From positions 6,975,501 to 7,039,500 of the forward strand of contig NZ_FNTA01000004.1 of NCBI RefSeq assembly GCF_900105055.1: DNA of 64,000 nt, written 5' to 3'. Positions 56,757 to 64,000 of this stretch are shown one piece after another (within the stretch, counting starts at the first letter, position 1; every line of letters begins with the position of its first letter). Source of the stretch: Amycolatopsis lurida. Its GTDB lineage: Bacteria; Actinomycetota; Actinomycetes; Mycobacteriales; Pseudonocardiaceae. The notes under the pieces were generated by a model. The model had not been told where the DNA came from. It made no database searches and saw only the letters and a list, made by a program, of their open reading frames with translations. Made by a program: the position numbers and the translations under genes.

Positions 56757-58025
56757 GTGCACACCAAGGGTCAACGCATCGGAGTCATCGGCAGCGGCGT
56801 AGCCGGCCTCACGGCCGCGTACCTGCTGCAACGCCGCCACGAGGTACTGCTGTTCGAAGCCGACGACAGGCTGGGCGGGCACGCGCACACCCACGACGTC
56901 CCGAGCGCGCACGGTGGCACCGTCGGCGTCGACTCCGGGTTCATCGTGCACAACGAACGTACCTATCCGAATCTGCTGCGCCTGTTCGCCGAACTGGGCG
57001 TCGGCACCCGGGACACCGAGATGTCGATGAGCATCCGCTGCGACGGCTGCGGTCTCGAGTACGCCGGCGCCAAGGGACTGAAGGGCTTGTTCGCCCAGCC
57101 GCGCAACGTCGCACGCGGCAGCTATCTGCGGATGCTCGCCGAAGTCAAACGCTTCCACCGGCACGCGAAGCGCGTCCTCGAAGCGCCCGAGGCCGGGGAC
57201 GTCACCCTCGGCGCTTTCCTCGCCATCGGCGGGTACACGAAGTACTTCGTCGACCACTTCATGCTCCCGGTCGTCTCGACCGTCTGGTCCGCCGACCGCA
57301 CCGACACCCTGAAGTACCCCGCGCGGTACCTGTTCGAGTTCCTGCGCAACCACGGCATGCTGTCGATCGGCGGGTCCCCGAAGTGGCGCACCGTCGCCGG
57401 CGGCTCCCGCGAGTACGTCGAGCGCACCGCCAAACAACTGACCGCCGTGCACCTGTCGACCCCGGTCCGCTCGGTCAAACGCACCGCGCGGGGGATCGAG
57501 GTCCGCGACGACGCCGACACCCGGCATCGGCTCGACAAGGTCGTTCTGGCCACGCACGCGGACCAGGCGCTGAAGCTGCTCGCTTCGCCGACCGAGGCCG
57601 AGCGCGAGGTGCTCGGCGCGTTCCAGTACTCCAGCAACGAGGCGTGGCTGCACACCGACACCAGGGTGCTCCCGGCGGCGGACTCGGCGCGGGCGGGCTG
57701 GAACTACGCCACCCCGTTCTGCGGTGCGGGCCAAGGCGCGGTCCAGGTGTCCTACGACATGAACCGCCTGATGCGGCTCGACGAACCGACCGGCTACGTA
57801 GTCACGCTCAACCCCGGCACTGGGCCCGAAGCCGGTTCGGTGCTGGCCAAGATGACCTACGAACACCCCGTCCACACCCCGGAATCCGTGGCCGCCCAGC
57901 GGCGCCTGCCCGAGCTGAACGAAGACAAGGTCGCCTTCGCGGGCGCGTACCACGGCTGGGGATTCCACGAGGACGGCTGCGCGTCCGGTGTCCGCGCGGC
58001 GGAGAGCTTCGGGGTGCGCTGGTGA
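56757..58025 (+). CDS. FAD-dependent oxidoreductase (amine-oxidase-like, Rv0449c type)
   Basis: This 422-aa flavoprotein has the FAD motif IGVIGSGVAGLTAAYLLQRR and GGHAHTH, VDSGFIVHNERTYPNLLRLF, then PVVSTVWSADRTDTLKYPARY. Such proteins lie beside cyclopropane-synthase-like genes in many bacteria and probably oxidise or desaturate fatty-acyl chains. GTG 56757 is chosen because it lies exactly 7 nt after the -10 box and starts just before the FAD motif; upstream ATGs at 56691, 56700 and 56748 are in frame but lie on or before the promoter. It overlaps DUF1365 by GTGA. Confidence 0.87.
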   Translation: MHTKGQRIGVIGSGVAGLTAAYLLQRRHEVLLFEADDRLGGHAHTHDVPSAHGGTVGVDSGFIVHNERTYPNLLRLFAELGVGTRDTEMSMSIRCDGCGLEYAGAKGLKGLFAQPRNVARGSYLRMLAEVKRFHRHAKRVLEAPEAGDVTLGAFLAIGGYTKYFVDHFMLPVVSTVWSADRTDTLKYPARYLFEFLRNHGMLSIGGSPKWRTVAGGSREYVERTAKQLTAVHLSTPVRSVKRTARGIEVRDDADTRHRLDKVVLATHADQALKLLASPTEAEREVLGAFQYSSNEAWLHTDTRVLPAADSARAGWNYATPFCGAGQGAVQVSYDMNRLMRLDEPTGYVVTLNPGTGPEAGSVLAKMTYEHPVHTPESVAAQRRLPELNEDKVAFAGAYHGWGFHEDGCASGVRAAESFGVRW

Positions 58026-58759
58026 CCGTCATGGCCGTGCTCTACGACTCCACGGTGGCGCATGTCCGGCGCACCGATCCGCCGATCTCGTTCGCCCACC
58101 GGATCTACCTGTGGTTCGTCGACCTCGACGTGCCGCCGAAGCTGCCGTGGTGGCTGCGGCCCTTCGCCCGTTTCGACCCGCGAGATCACTTCGCGCCCGA
58201 GGACACCTCCAGCATCAGGTCCAAATTGGACCACTGGCTCGCCGCGCGCGGCGTCGACCTCCGCGGCGGCCGGGTGCTGATGCTGGCCGGCGCGCGGATG
58301 CTCGGCCACAACTTCAACCCGATCACCCTGTACTGGTGCCACCGGCCGGACGGGGGACTCGAATGCGTCGTCGCCGAGGTCCACAACACCTACGGCGGCA
58401 GGCACGCGTACCTCCTGCGGCCCGACGCGGACGGGAACGCCTTCGCGGACAAGGAGTTCTACGTCTCGCCGTTCCAGCCGATGGACGGCGAGTACCGGAT
58501 GGAGGTGCCAAGGCCGGGGTCGCTGCTCTCGGTCAAGATAGCCCTCCGTCGTGACGGGCGGACGCCGCTGACCGCGTCGCTGCGCGGCGTGCGGCGGCCC
58601 GCCACCGCCAAGTGGCTGACGCACATGCTGGTGACCCGTCCGCTCATGCCGCATCGGGTCTCCGCGCTGATCCGGCGGCATGGGGTCAGACTGTGGTTGA
58701 AGAAGGCTCCGATCACCCGGCGGACGCCGCAGACGGCCGGAGGCACGCTTGATGGATGA
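58022..58759 (+). CDS. DUF1365 family protein (Rv0448c type)
   Basis: This 245-aa protein has the DUF1365 pattern: YDSTVAHVRRTDPPISFAHRIYLWFVDLD, RVLMLAGARMLGHNFNPITLYWCHRPDG and EVHNTYGGRHAYLLRPD ... KEFYVSPFQPMDGEYRM. Function is undefined, but it is nearly always found with the FAD oxidoreductase and cyclopropane-synthase-like genes. It overlaps the FAD gene (GTGA) and sigK (8 bp), so all are co-translated. Confidence 0.9.
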   Translation: MTVMAVLYDSTVAHVRRTDPPISFAHRIYLWFVDLDVPPKLPWWLRPFARFDPRDHFAPEDTSSIRSKLDHWLAARGVDLRGGRVLMLAGARMLGHNFNPITLYWCHRPDGGLECVVAEVHNTYGGRHAYLLRPDADGNAFADKEFYVSPFQPMDGEYRMEVPRPGSLLSVKIALRRDGRTPLTASLRGVRRPATAKWLTHMLVTRPLMPHRVSALIRRHGVRLWLKKAPITRRTPQTAGGTLDG

Positions 58760-59360
58760 ATCGGCACGCCCGCGCCGGATGGCGCCCGTTCCCGGTGAAG
58801 GCGAATCGGCCGGTCCGACGGCCGAGGAGCTGCTCGTCCGGGTCGCGAAGGGCGACGAGCGCGCCTTCGACGGGTTGTACGACCAACTCGCCGGTCCGGT
58901 CCTCGGCCTCGTGCGCCGGATCCTCCGTGACGCCGCGCAGTCCGAAGAGGTCACCCAGGAGGTCATGGTGGAGCTGTGGCGCACGGCCACGCGCTACTCC
59001 CCGGAGCGGGGGAGCGCGCTGAACTGGGCCATGACGCTCGCGCACCGCCGTGCCGTCGACCGCGTCCGCTCGGCGCGCGCCAGTTCGGACCGCGAGGTCA
59101 AGGCGACCTTCGAAGCCGCCCGTGCCCGGCCCTTCGACGAGGTGGCCGAGGCGGTCGCGGCCCGCTGGGAACAGTCGCAGGTACGCCGCTGTCTCACGAG
59201 CTTGACCGAGTTGCAACGGGAATCCGTGCTGCTCGCCTATTACCAGGGTTATACCTATCGCGAGGTCTCAGAGGTGCTGCAGACCCCGCACGGAACCATC
59301 AAGACCCGGCTCCGGGACGGCCTGATCAGGCTCCGGGACTGTTTGGGGGTGACGGCATGA
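58752..59360 (+). CDS. sigK: ECF RNA polymerase sigma factor, SigK type
   Basis: This 202-aa sigma-70 family protein has region 2 (FDGLYDQLAGPVLGLVRRIL, SEEVTQEVMVELWRTATRY, GSALNWAMTLAHRRAVDRVR) and region 4 (LTELQRESVLLAYYQGYTYREVSEVLQTPHGTIKTRLRDGLIRL). It matches SigK/SigL-type ECF factors controlled by zinc anti-sigma factors. ATG 58752 is chosen over the TTG just before it. It overlaps DUF1365 and rskA, the same order as Rv0448c-sigK-rskA in M. tuberculosis. Confidence 0.92.
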   Translation: MDESARPRRMAPVPGEGESAGPTAEELLVRVAKGDERAFDGLYDQLAGPVLGLVRRILRDAAQSEEVTQEVMVELWRTATRYSPERGSALNWAMTLAHRRAVDRVRSARASSDREVKATFEAARARPFDEVAEAVAARWEQSQVRRCLTSLTELQRESVLLAYYQGYTYREVSEVLQTPHGTIKTRLRDGLIRLRDCLGVTA

Positions 59361-60127
59361 CCATGCCCGAGATGCACACGCTCACCGGCGCCTACGCCGT
59401 CGACGCGCTGTCCGAAGTGGAGCGTGCCCAGTTCCAGCGGCACCTCGCCGAATGCGCGTCGTGCGCGCAAGAGGTCCTCGAACTGCGGATGACCGCGACC
59501 CGGCTCGGTGCCGCGCTGGCCGAAGACCCGCCGCCCGAGCTCAAACGCCGCGTGCTCGCCGAGGCGATGGCGACCAGGCAGCAGCCGCCGGAGACGCGGT
59601 TCGGCGCCGGGGAGCGCGTCAAGGACCGGCGTCGCGCCCCGCGCTGGGCGATCGCCGCGGTCGCGGCGGCGGTCGTCGGGCTGGCGGGCACCGCCGTGTT
59701 CGGCGGGATCGCCTACGACAACCACTCGCAGCTGACCGCCGCGCGGGAGCGGGCGGCGGAGTACGCGGACCGGTACGCCCCGGTCGCCGACGTCCTTTCG
59801 GCCGCCGACCTCCGGACCGGGCACGCCGAGACCTCGGCGGGCGGTGGCGGGACCGTGATGATGTCGCGCTCGAAGGACCGGCTGGTGTTCATGGCGGCGC
59901 AACTGCCGGCGAACGAACCGGGCCGGATCTACCAGGCCTGGCTGATGTACCCGGGCACCGCGCCCAAACCCGCCGGGCTCATTTCCGGTGGTCAGGACGG
60001 TGCGCTGCTGGTCGCCGACGGTCTCGGCGGGGCCGAGAAGTTCGCGCTCAGCGTCGAACAGGCGGGCGGATCACCGACGGGATCGCCGTCGAAGGACGTC
60101 GTCATGGTCATGTCCATGCCCACCTGA
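59357..60127 (+). CDS. rskA: Anti-sigma-K factor (RskA), zinc-binding
   Basis: This 256-aa single-pass membrane protein has the cytoplasmic zinc-binding anti-sigma motif His29-x3-Cys33-x2-Cys36 (HLAECASC), a helix at about residues 95-115 (WAIAAVAAAVVGLAGTAVFGG) and an outside RskA C-terminal domain (RLVFMAAQLPANEPGRIYQAWLMY). It holds SigK inactive until membrane proteolysis. ATGA overlap with sigK ensures equal synthesis. Confidence 0.93.
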   Translation: MTMPEMHTLTGAYAVDALSEVERAQFQRHLAECASCAQEVLELRMTATRLGAALAEDPPPELKRRVLAEAMATRQQPPETRFGAGERVKDRRRAPRWAIAAVAAAVVGLAGTAVFGGIAYDNHSQLTAARERAAEYADRYAPVADVLSAADLRTGHAETSAGGGGTVMMSRSKDRLVFMAAQLPANEPGRIYQAWLMYPGTAPKPAGLISGGQDGALLVADGLGGAEKFALSVEQAGGSPTGSPSKDVVMVMSMPT

Positions 60128-60377
60128 TCTCCGCCTTTACCAGGCCGCCGTTCGCCGCCGCGAGCGGGTCTCGCTCTTGCGCCCGCGAACATGTTGTGGC
60201 AAAACACCTTTGCGACACACGGCGTGGCTACTGGATTCGAGCCAGCCTGGTGCATACCGTCCTGCTTCAACGTCGGCAGTTGACATAACTCTCAATCTGA
60301 ACTTCAGCTCGAGGGTTCGGTCCAGGCTCAGCGACCGGCGGGCAGCACGAGCACACACGATCAGGAAGGCGGCTCCG
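60128..60377. promoter_or_regulatory. ftsZ upstream region
   Basis: No gene is seen in 250 bp. A TTGACA-type -35 element at 60280-60285 is followed by TAACTCTCAATCTGAACTTC and a GAGGGTT, a layout resembling conserved ftsZ upstream sequences of related genera. A single-base-exact -10 could not be fixed by eye. Confidence 0.4.
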
Positions 60378-61700
60378 ATGACGCCCCCGCACAACTACCT
60401 TGCGGTGATCAAGGTCGTCGGTATCGGCGGCGGCGGAGTGAACGCCGTGAACCGCATGATCGAGGTCGGCCTCAAGGGTGTCGAGTTCATCGCGGTGAAC
60501 ACCGACGCGCAGGCACTGCTCATGTCCGACGCCGACGTCAAGCTCGACATCGGCCGGGAACTGACCCGCGGCCTCGGTGCCGGCGCCGCCCCCGAGGTGG
60601 GGCAGAAGGCCGCCGAGGACCACCGCGAAGAGATCGAAGAGGTCATCAAGGGCGCCGACATGGTGTTCGTGACCGCGGGTGAGGGCGGTGGCACCGGCAC
60701 CGGTGGCGCGCCGGTCGTCGCCCAGATCGCCCGCAAGCTCGGCGCGCTGACCATCGGCGTCGTCACCCGCCCCTTCACCTTCGAGGGCAAGCGCCGCAGC
60801 AAGCAGGCCGAAGAGGGCATCCAGCAGCTGCGCAACGAATGCGACACCCTCATCGTCATCCCGAACGACCGGCTGCTGCAGCTGGGCGACATCGGTGTCT
60901 CGCTGATGGACGCCTTCCGCTCGGCGGACGAGGTCCTGCTCTCAGGTGTCCAGGGCATCACCGACCTGATCACCACGCCGGGTCTGATCAACCTGGACTT
61001 CGCCGACGTCAAGAGCGTCATGTCCGGCGCGGGCTCCGCGCTGATGGGCATCGGCTCGGCGCGCGGCGAGGGCCGGGCGATCCAGGCGGCGGAGAAGGCG
61101 ATCAACTCGCCGCTGCTGGAAGCGTCGATGGACGGAGCGCACGGCGCGCTGCTGTCGATCGCGGGCGGGTCGGACCTCGGCCTGTTCGAGATCAACGAGG
61201 CCGCGTCGCTGGTGCAGGAATCCGCGCATCCCGACGCCAACATCATCTTCGGGACGATCATCGACGACTCGCTCGGCGACGAGGTCCGGGTCACCGTGAT
61301 CGCGGCCGGTTTCGACGCCGGCACCCCGACCCACAAGAAGCTCGACCCGCCGGCGTTCGGCTCCCGGTCGAACTCGACCGCGTCCGCACAGGCCGGTCAG
61401 GTCAACGGTGGCGGGGCGACTCCGGTGCAGAGCCCGCCTTCGGGTGCCACGCCGGTGCCGTCGACCGGTTCGAACGGCTACCCGGTCGCGCCGCCGCGCA
61501 CGCACACGCCGATGCCGTCCTCCCGAAGCGAGGGCAACGGTTCGATGACCGGCGGGCTCCCGCAGCCCGGCGGCGGTTCGCGCGGCTACTCGCCGATCGG
61601 GTCGAACTCGAACCACGGCAGCCTGCCCGGTCGCGCCACGCCGGTGCACGACGACCCGTCGGACGACGAGGTCGACGTTCCCCCGTTCATGCGGCGGTAG
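60378..61700 (+). CDS. ftsZ: Cell division protein FtsZ
   Basis: This 440-aa tubulin homologue polymerises into the division ring. The GTP-binding signature GGGTGTGG is at 103-110, with the T7 loop NLDFADVKSVMSGAGSALMGIG and the C-terminal conserved tail DDEVDVPPFMRR after a Gly/Ser/Pro-rich linker of about 110 aa. ATG 60378 has AGGAAGG upstream. ftsQ is not directly upstream as it is in most actinobacteria; rskA is. Confidence 0.98.
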   Translation: MTPPHNYLAVIKVVGIGGGGVNAVNRMIEVGLKGVEFIAVNTDAQALLMSDADVKLDIGRELTRGLGAGAAPEVGQKAAEDHREEIEEVIKGADMVFVTAGEGGGTGTGGAPVVAQIARKLGALTIGVVTRPFTFEGKRRSKQAEEGIQQLRNECDTLIVIPNDRLLQLGDIGVSLMDAFRSADEVLLSGVQGITDLITTPGLINLDFADVKSVMSGAGSALMGIGSARGEGRAIQAAEKAINSPLLEASMDGAHGALLSIAGGSDLGLFEINEAASLVQESAHPDANIIFGTIIDDSLGDEVRVTVIAAGFDAGTPTHKKLDPPAFGSRSNSTASAQAGQVNGGGATPVQSPPSGATPVPSTGSNGYPVAPPRTHTPMPSSRSEGNGSMTGGLPQPGGGSRGYSPIGSNSNHGSLPGRATPVHDDPSDDEVDVPPFMRR

Positions 61701-61718
61701 TTCTCGCCAGTACGTTCC

Positions 61719-61756
61719 GTGAAGGCCTCCTTGACCACTGTCGAGGGGGCCTTCAC
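61719..61756. terminator. Imperfect family-2 palindrome between ftsZ and pgeF
   Basis: GTGAAGGCCTCC (61719-61730) pairs with GGGGGCCTTCAC (61745-61756) with one mismatch across a 14-nt loop. It shares GTGAAGGCC...GGCCTTCAC with the elements at 7187 and 34705. It may partly attenuate transcription from ftsZ into pgeF. Confidence 0.55.
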
Positions 61757-61776
61757 TCAGGTCTAGGAGGAAACGC

Positions 61777-62484
61777 GTGCGGGTACGGCGGATTGTCACG
61801 ACCAGAGCGGGCGGGGCTTCCCGGCCGCCTTACGACACCTTCAACCTCGGTGATCACGTCGGTGACGACGCGGGCGACGTCTACGCCAACCGCAAGCGCC
61901 TCGCCGCCGAACTCGGCCTCGCCGAGGACAGGCTGGCGTGGATGGAGCAGGTCCACGGCCGGACCGCCACCGTCGTCGACGGTTCGGAGACCTCCGCCGC
62001 CGAAGCGACCGACGCGCTCGTGACCGCCGAACCCGGCCTTGCGCTCGTGGTGCTCGTCGCCGACTGCGTACCGCTTCTGCTGGCCGACGCCGAAGCCGGT
62101 GTCGTCGCCGCCGTCCACGCGGGCCGCGTCGGCGCCAGGGTCGGTGTCGTCCCCGCCGCGATCGAGGCGATGCGTTCGGTCGGCGCCGAGCCGGCCCGCA
62201 CCGAAGCGCTGCTCGGCCCCGCGATCTGCGGCGACTGCTACGAAGTCCCCGCCGAAATGGCCGCCGACGTCGAGAAACACGTGCCGGGCAGCGCCTGCAA
62301 AACCCGCAAGGGCACGCCGGGGCTCGACCTGCGCGCCGGGCTCTGGCGGCAGCTGGCCGACCTCGGCGTCGGCAAGATCGGCGTCGATCCGCGCTGTACC
62401 AACGAAGACAAAACGCTCTTCAGCTTCCGCCGAGACGGCACCACCGGCCGGATCGCGGGCATCACGTGGCTGGACGCGTCGTGA
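61777..62484 (+). CDS. pgeF: Purine nucleoside phosphorylase/peptidoglycan editing factor PgeF (laccase-domain)
   Basis: This 235-aa DUF152 (YfiH/YlmD) protein has the metal and catalytic residues His60 (WMEQVHG), Cys97 (VADCVPLLL) and His114 (AVHAGR), with GPAICGDCYEVP in the C-terminal half. Family members act on purine nucleosides or remove wrongly built peptidoglycan stems. AGGAGG precedes GTG 61777. It sits between ftsZ and yggS, the usual order, and overlaps yggS by GTGA. Confidence 0.93.
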   Translation: MRVRRIVTTRAGGASRPPYDTFNLGDHVGDDAGDVYANRKRLAAELGLAEDRLAWMEQVHGRTATVVDGSETSAAEATDALVTAEPGLALVVLVADCVPLLLADAEAGVVAAVHAGRVGARVGVVPAAIEAMRSVGAEPARTEALLGPAICGDCYEVPAEMAADVEKHVPGSACKTRKGTPGLDLRAGLWRQLADLGVGKIGVDPRCTNEDKTLFSFRRDGTTGRIAGITWLDAS

Positions 62485-63212
62485 GCGACACCCGGCGGGA
62501 CGAACTCGCCGCCTCCCTCGCCGAAGTGGAAGAGCGGATCGCCGCCGCGTGCAAGGCCGCCGGCCGCGCCCGCGACGAGGTCAAGTTACTCGCGGTCACC
62601 AAGACCTTCCCGGCTCTCGACGCCGCGCTGCTCGCCGACCTCGGCGCGCTCGACCTCGCCGAGAACCGTGATCAGGAAGCCGGCGCGAAAGCCGAAGAGG
62701 TCGCCGGTCTCCGCCCGGACGCCCGGATCCGCTGGCATATGGTCGGCAGCCTGCAGCGGAACAAGGCCAAATCGGTCGTGCGCTGGGCGGACGAGGTCCA
62801 GTCCGTCGACTCCGAGCGCCTCGCCGACGCACTCGCGAAGGCGACCAAGTCGGCGCTGGATTCCGGGCAACGCGATCACCCGCTGGACGTCCTCATTCAA
62901 GTAAGTCTCGATGACGATCCGAAGCGCGGGGGCATTCGGTTGAGCGAAGTGAGCCATTTGGCGGAGCGGATAGCCCATGTGGGTGATATTCGCCTCCGAG
63001 GGCTTATGGCGGTGGCGCCGCTGGGTACTGATCCCGCGGAGGCGTTCGGGAAACTCGCTCGTGCGTCGGAGCGTCTACGGGAAGAACACCCAAATGCCCG
63101 TGAGATCTCCGCCGGAATGAGCAATGATCTCGAGCAGGCGATCACGCACGGCTCGACCTGTGTGCGTGTCGGAACCGCGTTGCTCGGTGGGCGCGGTTTA
63201 GCCTCGCCCTAG
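62481..63212 (+). CDS. PLP homeostasis protein (YggS/PROSC family)
   Basis: This 243-aa PLP-binding barrel protein has the PLP lysine Lys41 (LLAVTKTF), LDLAENRDQE, WHMVGSLQRNKAK, SAGMSNDLEQAI and HGSTCVRVGTALLGG. It regulates free PLP levels. Codon use changes clearly within the gene: the 5' two-fifths is strongly C-ended, while from about 62895 ATT, GTA, AGT, CAA, CTT and ATA appear. Two TTA codons occur (codon 36 and near the end), rare in such genomes. A recombination junction or relaxed selection could explain this. Confidence 0.93.
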   Translation: MSDTRRDELAASLAEVEERIAAACKAAGRARDEVKLLAVTKTFPALDAALLADLGALDLAENRDQEAGAKAEEVAGLRPDARIRWHMVGSLQRNKAKSVVRWADEVQSVDSERLADALAKATKSALDSGQRDHPLDVLIQVSLDDDPKRGGIRLSEVSHLAERIAHVGDIRLRGLMAVAPLGTDPAEAFGKLARASERLREEHPNAREISAGMSNDLEQAITHGSTCVRVGTALLGGRGLASP

Positions 63213-63294
63213 GGAATACCGTCTCGTCGTTACGGGGAGTGGCGGCGAGGGCGGGGGAGTACGGTGCGGGACGCGGCTAAGGCTAGGGAGAGGC

Positions 63295-63909
63295 ATGAGC
63301 GCGCTGCAGAAGCTGAAGGCCTACTTCGGGATGGTGCCCGCGGACGAAGACGGCTATGACGTCGAGGATGACTACCGCCGAGGCTATGCCTCAAAGGAAT
63401 ATGTCGACGACGAGTACGACTACGACGATGAGCCACCGGCCCGGTCACGGGGTGGACGTTACCGGGACGTCGATGACACGTATGACGAGCCCGCGCCGCG
63501 GCCTCGGTCACGCTCCGTGGCCAGCCCGGAGCCTGCCGTCCACGGAGCACTGGCGATCGACCGTCAGCCGGAGCCGGTCGCGCGGCTGCGGCCGGTCACC
63601 GAGCCGGTGCGTCCGCCGGTGCGTGACCCGTTGAGCCGGATCACGACGCTCCACCCGACGAGCTACGCGGAAGCGCGGGCGATCGGGGAGCACTACCGGG
63701 AGGGCATCCCGGTGATCATGAACCTCACGGAGATGGAGAACGCGGACGCGAAGCGTCTCGTCGACTTCGCCGCGGGGCTCGCTTTCGCGTTGCGCGGATC
63801 GATGGACAAGGTCACCAACAAGGTGTTCCTTCTCTCACCGCCCGATGTGGATGTCACCGCGGAAGACCGCCGACGGATTGCCGAAGGCGGATTGTTCCTG
63901 CGCGGCTGA
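63295..63909 (+). CDS. sepF: Cell division protein SepF
   Basis: This 204-aa protein tethers FtsZ to the membrane. The N-terminal amphipathic region (MSALQKLKAYFGMVPADED) is followed by an acidic and arginine-rich linker. The SepF core (EHYREGIPVIMNLTEMENADAKRLVDFAAGL, LRGSMDKVTNKVFLLSPPDVDV) closes it. Codon use is looser than in ftsZ, like the second half of the preceding gene. YggT and DivIVA genes would be expected next, outside the window. Confidence 0.95.
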   Translation: MSALQKLKAYFGMVPADEDGYDVEDDYRRGYASKEYVDDEYDYDDEPPARSRGGRYRDVDDTYDEPAPRPRSRSVASPEPAVHGALAIDRQPEPVARLRPVTEPVRPPVRDPLSRITTLHPTSYAEARAIGEHYREGIPVIMNLTEMENADAKRLVDFAAGLAFALRGSMDKVTNKVFLLSPPDVDVTAEDRRRIAEGGLFLRG

Positions 63910-64000
63910 TCACCCGGTGACCGTTGAGCGCAGCCGGATGTGATTTTGTCGACTCATCGCCATCCGCGGCCCGTCAACTGCGTCTTTTGACGTGAGGCAT
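63910..64000. other. Region after sepF to window end
   Basis: No gene start is convincing in the last 91 bp. GTGATTTTGTCGAC and TTTTGACG stretches are AT-richer and may belong to the promoter of the next gene. Confidence 0.3.

Noticed and set aside
1..64000. tRNA or rRNA genes
   Set aside because: No cloverleaf with GTTCGA-type T-arm and matching acceptor stem, nor rRNA-like stretch, was found by eye.

Overview
The window is high-GC actinobacterial chromosome. A class II DAHP synthase, a PriA-type HisA, FtsZ/SepF without MinD-type neighbours, a WS/DGAT acyltransferase, an F420-dependent enzyme and a SigK/RskA pair point to the Corynebacteriales/Pseudonocardiales branch. The gene content and the style of the intergenic palindromes fit Amycolatopsis or a close relative best. 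That genus call is recollection plus inference, since no rRNA or housekeeping comparison was possible. No tRNA, rRNA, CRISPR array, insertion sequence or prophage is visible; almost all of the window is protein-coding.

Backbone. The order hisDCB, hisH-priA, hisF-hisI, trpE-(membrane protein)-trpCBA, lgt is the his/trp/lgt block that is compact in Mycobacterium tuberculosis. Here it is stretched over about 37 kb by four accessory inserts. (i) 5.5-18.3 kb holds an ArsR/SRPBCC/RibD-like operon with an in-frame stop, an MMPL exporter with its TetR, kptA, SoxR facing a split transketolase, Nudix and NIPSNAP genes, an SRPBCC-hydrolase fusion and a glutaryl-CoA-dehydrogenase-like enzyme. (ii) 19.8-25.3 kb holds DUF1330, an F420 enzyme, an ABC exporter, a quinone oxidoreductase and a TetR-sigma-anti-sigma-like cassette. 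(iii) 26.1-29.5 kb holds membrane proteins fused into the hisF-hisI operon and another TetR. (iv) 34.8-38.5 kb holds a glutamine-synthetase-like gene facing an amidohydrolase/M20 operon. TrpF is absent, and PriA can cover that step. gltBD (41.8-47.9 kb) follows with a GlnR-like site upstream.

Right part. Two secreted hydrolases (48.2-51.1 kb), DAHP synthase and a WS/DGAT acyltransferase come first. Next is a lipid-modification module like M. tuberculosis Rv0444c-Rv0449c: DUF1295 and a cyclopropane-synthase-like methyltransferase, divergent from FAD oxidoreductase-DUF1365-sigK-rskA. Its two divergent genes each carry a SigK-like promoter exactly 7 nt before the start codon. The window ends in the cell-division cluster ftsZ-pgeF-yggS-sepF.

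Regulatory style. Many genes look leaderless, with TANNNT 6-7 nt before the start codon. Convergent gene pairs are separated by long, nearly perfect palindromes that recur in families and look like bidirectional terminators. Several local regulators (TetR, ArsR, SoxR) have clear palindromic operators beside their genes.
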